Assembly (NCBI GenBank): GCA_041656735.1
Contig: JBBACY010000063.1
Location: 1-14,216, forward strand
DNA from: Perlabentimonas sp041656735
GTDB lineage: Bacteria; Bacteroidota; Bacteroidia; Bacteroidales; Tenuifilaceae
Direction: 5' to 3'
DNA length: 14,216 bases
Shown: piece after piece, positions 8,475-14,216 of the stretch
How positions within the stretch are numbered: the first letter of the stretch is position 1
How the letters are laid out: the number at the start of each line of letters is the position of its first letter
Notes under the pieces: generated by a model
Told to the model about the DNA's origin: nothing
What the model saw: the letters and a program-made list of their open reading frames with translations, nothing else
The model's database searches: none
Program-made: the position numbers and the translations under genes

Positions 8475-8493
8475 ATATTTACAGTGGTTAAAT

Positions 8494-9522
8494 CTACTTA
8501 CCCTCTTTCATAGCAGCAGAAATTTTTATCCGCAGTTCATCTGCAAGTTCAGGATTATCTGCAAGCAAACTCTTTACAGCTTCTCGGCCTTGACCAAGCT
8601 TCGTTTCGCCATAGCTATACCATGAACCGCTCTTTTTAACAATATTAAAATCTACTCCAAGGTCTACAATTTCACCGTTTAGTGAGATCCCTTCACCAAA
8701 TACTAAGTCGAATTCAGCTTTACGGAATGGTGGAGCTAGCTTATTTTTCACAATTTTTACTCTCACCCTGTTGCCAGTCGATTCGTCTCCCTCCTTTAGC
8801 TGGGCAATTCTGCGAATATCTACTCGAACTGAGGAGTAAAATTTGAGAGCATTACCGCCAGTTGTGGTTTCTGGGTTTCCAAACATAACTCCAATCTTTT
8901 CACGCAGCTGATTTATAAAAATACAGCAAGTGTTTGTTTTTGAGATGCTTGCAGTAAGTTTTCTTAATGCTTGCGACATAAGTCGTGCTTGTAGCCCCAG
9001 CTTATTCTCTCCCATTTCACCCTCAATTTCAGCCTTTGGCGTAAGTGCTGCTACCGAGTCGATAACCACAATATCAATTGCTCCAGAGCGAATAAGGTGA
9101 TCGGTAATTTCAAGAGCCTGTTCACCATTATCGGGCTGAGAGATAAGCAATGTTTCAACATCAACGCCAAGTTTTTCGGCATATGTACGGTCGAAGGCAT
9201 GCTCAGCATCAATTATGGCGGCAATACCTCCAGCTTTTTGAGCCTCGGCAATAGCGTGAATTGCAAGGGTTGTTTTACCCGACGATTCGGGGCCGTATAT
9301 CTCAACTACCCTACCACGTGGGTATCCTCCAATACCTAATGCATAGTCAAGTGAAATGGATCCACTCGAAATGGTTGGAACATCGACTACCGCCTTATCG
9401 CCCATTTTCATTATGGCGCCCTTGCCGTAATCCTTGTCAATTTTGTCCATTGTTAGCTGAAGGGCTTTTAGCTTCTCCTGGTTTACTTCCTTCGCTTTCT
9501 TCGCTGTTTTCTCTTTTTCCAT
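8494..9522 (-). CDS. recA: Recombinase RecA
   Basis: RecA (342 residues) forms ATP-dependent filaments on single-stranded DNA, catalyses homologous strand exchange and promotes LexA-type self-cleavage in the SOS response. Visible features are the Walker A motif GPESSGKTT (77-85), the core IIDAEHAFD, a Walker B-like IVVIDSVAAL, loop L1 around EMGENKLGLQARLMSQALRKL, and the L2/Gly-rich segment FGNPETTTGGNALKFYSSVRVDIRR. Length is standard, and the acidic tail seen in Enterobacteria is short or absent (ends AAMKEGK), as in many Bacteroidota. The N-terminus is Lys-rich, and the ATG at 9522 fits the usual start. It follows bcp by only 15 bp on the same strand and is very likely co-transcribed with it. 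No separate SOS box was recognised. Identity is certain. Confidence 0.99.
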   Translation of the reverse strand: MEKEKTAKKAKEVNQEKLKALQLTMDKIDKDYGKGAIMKMGDKAVVDVPTISSGSISLDYALGIGGYPRGRVVEIYGPESSGKTTLAIHAIAEAQKAGGIAAIIDAEHAFDRTYAEKLGVDVETLLISQPDNGEQALEITDHLIRSGAIDIVVIDSVAALTPKAEIEGEMGENKLGLQARLMSQALRKLTASISKTNTCCIFINQLREKIGVMFGNPETTTGGNALKFYSSVRVDIRRIAQLKEGDESTGNRVRVKIVKNKLAPPFRKAEFDLVFGEGISLNGEIVDLGVDFNIVKKSGSWYSYGETKLGQGREAVKSLLADNPELADELRIKISAAMKEGK

Positions 9523-9537
9523 GCTTTGTAGTGGGTG

Positions 9538-9990
9538 TTATTTTATTATTTGATCCGTGTGTTCCTTGGTTTTTACCTTGTAAATAACCTCTTCAATCAA
9601 TCCTTCCTCGTTAATTATAAATGTGGTTCGGTGAATACCATCATATGTTTTACCCATAAATTGTTTTGGTCCCCAAACACCGTAAGCCTTAATAATCTCT
9701 TTTTCAGTGTCTGAAATTAAGGGAAATGGAAGGTTGTGCTTCTCCTTAAATTTTTGATGCGACTTTTGGCTGTCGGCACTAACACCAATAACAACATATC
9801 CCTTGGCCAAAAGCATATTGTAATTGTCTCGTAAATCACAAGCTTGGGCCGTGCATCCCGGTGTGCTATCCTTGGGGTAAAAGTATAGAACAACCTTTTT
9901 TCCAGAGAAAGAATGTAATTCAATAGTACTTCCGTTTTCATCTAACCCCTTAAACATAGGGGCGTTATCGCCAGGCTTTAAAAATGTCAT
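9538..9990 (-). CDS. bcp: Thioredoxin-dependent thiol peroxidase (Bcp/PrxQ-type peroxiredoxin)
   Basis: This 150-residue cytosolic peroxiredoxin reduces hydrogen peroxide and organic hydroperoxides, using electrons from thioredoxin. The motif YPKDSTPGCTAQACDLRD holds the peroxidatic Cys46 and, five residues later, the resolving Cys51, the atypical 2-Cys arrangement of BCP/PrxQ. The N-terminal LKPGDNAPMF and the central FPLISDTEKEIIKAYGVWG are also characteristic, and length is normal. It is the first gene of a bcp-recA pair with a 15-bp spacer. The link between a peroxide scavenger and recombinational repair may reflect shared expression under oxidative stress (inference). The region upstream is shared with the divergent SNF2 gene. 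Confidence 0.97.
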   Translation of the reverse strand: MTFLKPGDNAPMFKGLDENGSTIELHSFSGKKVVLYFYPKDSTPGCTAQACDLRDNYNMLLAKGYVVIGVSADSQKSHQKFKEKHNLPFPLISDTEKEIIKAYGVWGPKQFMGKTYDGIHRTTFIINEEGLIEEVIYKVKTKEHTDQIIK

Positions 9991-10189
9991 AACATACTGG
10001 GTTTAATCTGTAAAGTTAATAAGATAGTTTGTAAATCATAAGAGTTAAACTTACAAGTTATTAACATAGAATAGTAGCCATTAGTTTAAAGTAAATTGTT
10101 TTTCACTTTTTTTACCACAAAAAAATGAATTATTATTGTTGGCGTTTTTGATTGTAGCCGCATTACACATAAAATAATAATTATTTTAA
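9991..10189. promoter_or_regulatory. Divergent promoter region, bcp-recA / SNF2 helicase, with dyads
   Basis: This 199-bp AT-rich region lies between two divergent starts. It holds a nested inverted repeat at 10015-10065: GTTAATAA (10015-10022) with TTATTAAC (10058-10065), and inside it TTGTAA (10029-10034) with TTACAA (10051-10056). A 17-nt dyad at 10171-10187 (arms AAAATAAT and ATTATTTT around one A) ends 2 bp before the helicase ATG. Both could be operators, but such AT-rich dyads also arise by chance. No full Bacteroidota promoter was identified in either direction. Confidence 0.35.
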
Positions 10190-13105
10190 ATGTCAAGTAA
10201 TACTCATATTTCAACGGATAGGGTTTTTGCCGTAACGCTACAGGATCATAAAGTTTTCGGTTCATCCTTTGCAGCGCATATTGTTGAGTTGCTTAGTAAG
10301 GAGGGCGGCATATATACGGTTGTAGATAATGTTTTCCCTGAGAATATTGAAAAATGGAATAATCTAATACCCGTTGAAGCTAGGGCATTAGTTAAAATTA
10401 TTGCCGAACTAAGCGATAGTAGCCTTTTTGCCGTTGTGGGTAAGGGTAAAAAGTCTGTAGCCAACTTCTATCATACTGTGCAAACCGATGCCGTTTTTGG
10501 TAATTATGTTCGATCATTTTTTGAACGTAGAATAGCAAAATGTTTTGATATTATTGTGGCAAATGGGTTACCTGTTTTTTATAAGGATAAGAAGTTTAAT
10601 AACCTGTACCAAGCCCAATTACTAAACTATATGGGCGAAAACGCTAAGCCTGTTTTTACTTTTACAGTAACTACCACCGAAACAAAATATTCTCTTGAGG
10701 CGATATGCCAAGGTGAAACCATTAAACTAAGGCATAAGCATACTCAAGTAGTAACAAATGATCCTTGCATTGTTATGATTGGCCAAACGCTCCTTCGGTT
10801 TGATGGGATAGATGCAAAAAAACTAACTCCTTTTTTTACTAAAGAATTTGTTTCTGTTCCTAAAACTGCCGAAAAAAAGTACTTCGAGTCGTTCGTGTTA
10901 AATGCAATTAAAACCCAAATTGTTGTTGCCAATGGTTTTACCATTGAAACGTTATCGCCCGAAAAGGACATAGTGCTATACCTAGAGCCAAGACTAAACG
11001 GCGACCTAGCCCTAACACTGTACTTTAAGTATGGAGAGAAGAAATACTTGTCGCAGGTTAAGCCGCAGAACGAGGTATCGTTTAAACTGCTCAATAATTC
11101 GTACCACTTCACCAAGTTTAGCCGAGATGCAAGTTGGGAAGCGCAGGCTAAATCAACATTAGTCGATTTGGGTTTAACAAATACGCAGGGAGCCTCATTT
11201 TATCCAGTAGGTGTGAACTCAGATTACGAGCTAATAACTTGGGTAAACGATAATGCGAATAGCCTGATAGGAAAGGGGATTGACTTAGTTCAGCACGTAA
11301 ATGCGGGTAGTTTTTATATAAAGGGTTATAATCTCGACCTAAAAACTAAGTTAGAGAACGATTGGTTTGATATTTATGGAATGGTGAAACTTCACGATCT
11401 TGAGTTCCCTTTTATCAACCTACGCAAGAGTATTATTAAGGGCATTCGGGAGTATATTTTACCAAGCGGCGATACTTTTATTATCCCTAATGAGTGGTTT
11501 GCAAAATACAAACTGTTGCTTACGGTTGGGAGTGTTGATAACGACAAGTTGACCCTTACCCAGTCGGCGTTTGGTTTTGTTCAGCAGGCACAAATAGATA
11601 GCCCAGATGCAGAGAACTTAAATGAGCGGTTTGAGAGCATATCGCTAACGCAGCGGGTTGTTGTTCCTGATGGACTCAATGCTGAGCTAAGAGATTACCA
11701 AAAACAAGGCCTTTTATGGCTACAGTTACTTTATGAAAGCGGAATGGGTGGCTGCTTAGCTGATGATATGGGATTGGGAAAAACGATACAGGCACTATCA
11801 ATTTTACTTTTTGATGCTGAACGACGTCTACCAAACACTAATAACCTGCAAGTTAATGCGTTACTCCAAATGGGGCGCACTTCTTTGCTGGTTGTGCCTA
11901 CTTCATTGCTGTTTAATTGGCAAAGTGAAATTGAGCGTTTTGCCCCCAGCTTAACTGTTTACCAGTTTACCGGATCTAATAGAACTCGCCTAGTAACCGA
12001 TTTAATAAGCTACGATATAGTTTTAACTACCTATGGCGTTTTGCGGAATGAGATAGATTTACTTAAAAATGTGAGGTTTAATTATGTTATTCTAGATGAG
12101 AGTCAAACCATAAAAAACCCAGCCAGTAAGGTTTACCGTTCGGCTGTTCTTCTTAAAGCAAAACATTTCTTGAGTTTAAGCGGTACTCCAATAGAAAATT
12201 CTCTTACCGACTTGTGGGCACAACTTAACTTTTTAAACCGTGGTATGCTGGGGTCGCTTCGCACATTCAGAGAGCATTTTGTTGTCCCCATCGAGAAAGG
12301 TAATGATGAGCAGGCGCAAATTAGTTTAAAGAAATTGATACATCCCTTTATTATGCGCCGAACCAAACACGAGGTTGCACCTGAGCTGCCCGAGCTAAGT
12401 CAGGAGATTATTTACTGCAACTTAACCGACCAACAGAAAAGTATTTACGAAGAGGAGAAATCGGCCATTAGAAACCACATACTCGATAGCATTGATAGTG
12501 TTGGCTATAGCCAGTCGGCCATCCCAATTCTTAGAGGGCTAACAAGGCTAAGGCAAATATCAAATCACCCTAAAATGCTCGAGGACTACTCTGTTTCCGA
12601 TTCGGGGAAATTCGAAGAGATTATTAGAACGATAGAAACGCTGGTGGGCGAAAATCATAAGGTGCTGGTGTTTTCATCGTTTGTTAAGCATTTGCGATTA
12701 GTACAGCAACAAATTGAGCATATGAGCATAGGATACCAACTGCTAATAGGCTCAACCACTAATAGGAAGAAGGTGGTAGAATCGTTTCAGAACGATTCGG
12801 GCTGCCACGTGTTTTTAATTTCCATAAAAGCGGGTGGGGTAGGGCTTAACCTAACTGCGGCCGATTATATTCTGGTGCTCGATCCCTGGTGGAACCCTGC
12901 GGTCGAAAATCAGGCAATTGCGAGGGCTCATCGGATAGGACAGGATAAGCCGGTATTTGTTTATCGTTTTATTTCGGTAGGGACTGTTGAGGAGAAAATA
13001 CAGCGATTGCAAGAGAGTAAGTTGCTACTATCTAGCAATATGGTTGGAAATTCAAATCCCCTTAGTGCCATTGATAAAGAGCAGCTGATGGAGATTATAG
13101 GTTAG
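10190..13105 (+). CDS. SNF2-family DNA-dependent ATPase (DEAD/DEAH-like helicase)
   Basis: This 971-residue cytosolic protein belongs to the bacterial SNF2 (Swi2/Snf2, HepA-like) branch of helicase superfamily 2, ATP-driven DNA translocases that displace or remodel protein-DNA complexes. The C-terminal half has every motif: Q-like LRDYQKQGLLWL (500-511), motif I DDMGLGKT (525-532), Ia LLVVPTSLLFNW (566-577), II DESQ (636-639), III SGTPIEN (664-670), IV VLVFSSF (825-831), V AGGVGLNLTAAD (881-892) and VI NQAIARAHRIGQ (907-918). Motif II reads DESQ where most relatives have DEAQ or DEAH. About 480 N-terminal residues match no domain I can name; no SWIM zinc-finger cysteine pattern is apparent. 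No methylase, nuclease or defence gene is adjacent, so this looks like a stand-alone housekeeping SNF2 protein. It converges on lepB. The exact role is unknown. Confidence 0.95.
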   Translation: MSSNTHISTDRVFAVTLQDHKVFGSSFAAHIVELLSKEGGIYTVVDNVFPENIEKWNNLIPVEARALVKIIAELSDSSLFAVVGKGKKSVANFYHTVQTDAVFGNYVRSFFERRIAKCFDIIVANGLPVFYKDKKFNNLYQAQLLNYMGENAKPVFTFTVTTTETKYSLEAICQGETIKLRHKHTQVVTNDPCIVMIGQTLLRFDGIDAKKLTPFFTKEFVSVPKTAEKKYFESFVLNAIKTQIVVANGFTIETLSPEKDIVLYLEPRLNGDLALTLYFKYGEKKYLSQVKPQNEVSFKLLNNSYHFTKFSRDASWEAQAKSTLVDLGLTNTQGASFYPVGVNSDYELITWVNDNANSLIGKGIDLVQHVNAGSFYIKGYNLDLKTKLENDWFDIYGMVKLHDLEFPFINLRKSIIKGIREYILPSGDTFIIPNEWFAKYKLLLTVGSVDNDKLTLTQSAFGFVQQAQIDSPDAENLNERFESISLTQRVVVPDGLNAELRDYQKQGLLWLQLLYESGMGGCLADDMGLGKTIQALSILLFDAERRLPNTNNLQVNALLQMGRTSLLVVPTSLLFNWQSEIERFAPSLTVYQFTGSNRTRLVTDLISYDIVLTTYGVLRNEIDLLKNVRFNYVILDESQTIKNPASKVYRSAVLLKAKHFLSLSGTPIENSLTDLWAQLNFLNRGMLGSLRTFREHFVVPIEKGNDEQAQISLKKLIHPFIMRRTKHEVAPELPELSQEIIYCNLTDQQKSIYEEEKSAIRNHILDSIDSVGYSQSAIPILRGLTRLRQISNHPKMLEDYSVSDSGKFEEIIRTIETLVGENHKVLVFSSFVKHLRLVQQQIEHMSIGYQLLIGSTTNRKKVVESFQNDSGCHVFLISIKAGGVGLNLTAADYILVLDPWWNPAVENQAIARAHRIGQDKPVFVYRFISVGTVEEKIQRLQESKLLLSSNMVGNSNPLSAIDKEQLMEIIG

Positions 13106-13222
13106 CCGCTCTTCGTTTTCGCTCTCTTTTGTTACCCTTTGTTTACGTTCTGTTTGTAATTGGGTAACCCAAACAAATATAAGAGGGGCGTAATTCTGGC
13201 ATATTAACCTTGCTGTTTGTTT

Positions 13223-13292
13223 GAAACACTGATGACACTGATTTACGCTGTTTTTTTGTCCACGGATTACACGGATTTGCACAGATTTGTTT
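13223..13292. repeat. Dispersed-type repeat built of ACACnGATT-like units
   Basis: The segment contains ACACTGATG then ACACTGATTTACGCTG, a T7 spacer, then CCACGGATT, ACACGGATT and GCACAGATT, a roughly 9-10 nt periodicity. Strings of this kind (reverse strand: AATCTGTGCAAATCCGTG) are familiar to me as high-copy intergenic sequences in Bacteroidota and some other genomes. The internal periodicity is seen directly; the multi-copy nature is recalled, not shown by this window. Confidence 0.65.
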
Positions 13293-13365
13293 TGCGTTTT
13301 GCGATGCTCATTCGAGCGCGCAAACTTTCTAACTTTAAGTACTTTAAACTTACTCGCTCCCCTTC

Positions 13366-13405
13366 CCGTCATTGTGAGGAGCGTACTGTGCGACGAAGCA
13401 ACCTC
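13366..13405. repeat. Dispersed-type repeat of the 'CGTCATTGCGAGGAGCG..GACGAAGCAA' class
   Basis: The sequence from 13366 reads CCGTCATTGTGAGGAGCG, continues with a short variable part and ends CGACGAAGCAACCTC. It closely resembles a widely scattered short intergenic element whose false translations contain HCEER..DE-type or SVIASEAKQS-type peptides; here the false translation is HCEERTVRRSNL. Only one copy is in this window, so the repeat status rests on recognition of the class. Confidence 0.65.
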
Positions 13406-13479
13406 ACCCATGCTAACGATTACCTCTCGAATACGCACCACTCAACCTGAGCCTTGTTTTTCCTTACCGCATTAGTAAT

Positions 13480-14216
13480 TTATCTTATCCCTTTAAACAA
13501 CCTATCCCACCTTATATTTGCAGGAAAACGCTTATCCTTATCCAGTGATAGCCATATAAACGAGCCTTTGCCCACAACATGATCTTCGGGAACAAAACCC
13601 CAGAAACGCGAGTCGGCAGAGTTATGACGATTATCGCCCATCATAAAGTAGTAATCCATATTAAATGTATAGCTGTTGGCTGGCTCATTATTTATGTAAA
13701 TAATACTGTCCTTTACTGAGAGGCTATTACCCTCGTATGTTTCAATTACCCTATGGTATAGAGGTAGTGATTTAAGTGTGAGCTCAACCGTTTCGCCTTT
13801 CTTCGGTATCCATAATGGGCCAAAGTTATCTTCTGTCCATGGGTACTCTGGCGAGTGTGGGAAGATAATTTTACTCATCATGGTGTGATTTGTATTTTCG
13901 TGCTTTAAAACGGAGTGAACGTTGTTCAATTTCCTTATTTTGTCGTAGGAATTCTGGGTAAGAGGTATTTCATAAATTCCACCAGCCGGATTAAAAAACC
14001 TGTCATCCTTAGCTATATTTAGCCCGTCGAGAATTTTCGAGTTTATTGGGGTTCCATTGGTTCGTAAAATGTAGTTGTATTGTAATCCAAGAATTTCCTC
14101 CTGTTTATTCCCGTTTACATAGAGTTGACCGTGCTTAACTACTAGCGAGTCGCCTGCAATGGCAACGCATCTTTTTATGTAGTTTTCCCTTTTATCAACG
14201 GGCCGGGAAATTACAT
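13480..14216 (-). CDS. lepB: Signal peptidase I (5' partial)
   Basis: Leader peptidase cleaves signal peptides from proteins crossing the inner membrane, using a Ser-Lys dyad. The frame is open from the right window edge to a TAA at 13480-13482 (245 codons seen). Near the edge, NYIKRCVAIAGDS is the box containing the catalytic Lys (codon 14173-14175). Near the C-terminus, MMGDNRHNSADSRFWGFVPEDHVVGKG is the family's box E. About 150 residues separate these boxes, far more than in E. coli LepB-like minimal cores, as is usual in Bacteroidota. The N-terminal membrane anchor and the catalytic Ser box lie outside the window. The codon at 13929 that could be read as a start is an internal TTG within an uninterrupted frame, so a 149-residue call beginning there would be a truncation artefact. 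It converges on the SNF2 helicase gene. Confidence 0.95.
   Translation of the reverse strand, partial: VISRPVDKRENYIKRCVAIAGDSLVVKHGQLYVNGNKQEEILGLQYNYILRTNGTPINSKILDGLNIAKDDRFFNPAGGIYEIPLTQNSYDKIRKLNNVHSVLKHENTNHTMMSKIIFPHSPEYPWTEDNFGPLWIPKKGETVELTLKSLPLYHRVIETYEGNSLSVKDSIIYINNEPANSYTFNMDYYFMMGDNRHNSADSRFWGFVPEDHVVGKGSFIWLSLDKDKRFPANIRWDRLFKGIR

Larger units (their letters stand above)
13106..13479. other. Repeat-bearing intergenic region between convergent genes
   Basis: This 374-bp stretch has no credible gene; short ORFs on both strands overlap the repeats and have no recognisable protein character. It carries two repeat-like sequences listed separately. Next to the SNF2 stop, GTTACCC (13131-13137) can pair with GGGTAAC (13162-13168), and TTGGGTAACCCAA at 13160-13172 is a near-perfect palindrome; either may form the weak 3' end of the helicase transcript. 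CTTTnnA-like words are repeated around 13325-13351. Confidence 0.6.

Noticed and set aside
10190..13105. SNF2 protein as part of a phage-defence island (DISARM- or Dnd-like)
   Set aside because: Neighbours are bcp-recA and lepB; no methylase, nuclease, PLD or other defence gene lies in the window, so context gives no support.
13052..13450. Short ORFs on both strands in the SNF2-lepB intergenic region
   Set aside because: They arise from the dispersed-type repeats and overlap each other; the peptides are typical false translations of such repeats.
13480..13929. A separate 149-residue gene starting at 13929
   Set aside because: The putative start is a TTG inside an uninterrupted frame that continues to the window edge and contains the YIKRCVAIAGDS box of signal peptidase I, so this is only the C-terminal part of lepB.

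Overview
The window looks like chromosomal DNA from a free-living member of the Bacteroidota (Bacteroidales/Marinilabiliales-like). The grounds are AT-rich sequence, A/T-rich leaders instead of clear Shine-Dalgarno sites, a bcp-recA pair, a Bacteroidota-type signal peptidase I with a long insert, a lipoprotein M28 peptidase, and an abundance of PAS/GAF/REC sensor proteins. This placement comes from protein character, not from a database search.

Layout. Positions 1-6650 hold three signal-transduction genes, all on the minus strand. In transcription order they are a membrane sensor with Cache, HAMP, GAF and PAS domains but no kinase or other output domain (6650-4329), a small soluble receiver-histidine kinase (3935-2802), and a large soluble kinase with an N-terminal degenerate receiver and five PAS domains, cut by the window edge at its H-box (2486-1). 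They are separated by 393 and 315 bp of non-coding DNA. The first gap carries a 12-bp perfect inverted repeat and a second set of stems. A divergent promoter region (6651-6797) separates this block from a lipoprotein M28 metallopeptidase (6798-8408, plus). That gene converges on a bcp-recA operon (9990-8494, minus), with a strong bidirectional terminator at 8441-8474 between them. A second divergent region leads to a SNF2-family helicase (10190-13105, plus), which converges on signal peptidase I (lepB, minus, running off the right edge). The 374 bp between the last two genes carries two short sequences that look like dispersed repeats.

How the genes work together. The three sensor genes form the only plausible functional module: a membrane sensor lacking a transmitter, next to two soluble kinases that each begin with a receiver domain. 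One receiver is intact and the other has lost its phospho-acceptor Asp. Bcp (peroxide removal) and RecA (recombination, SOS) are short-spaced and probably co-transcribed. The M28 peptidase, SNF2 helicase and lepB appear to be independent housekeeping or accessory genes. No tRNA, rRNA, CRISPR array, transposase or phage gene was seen.
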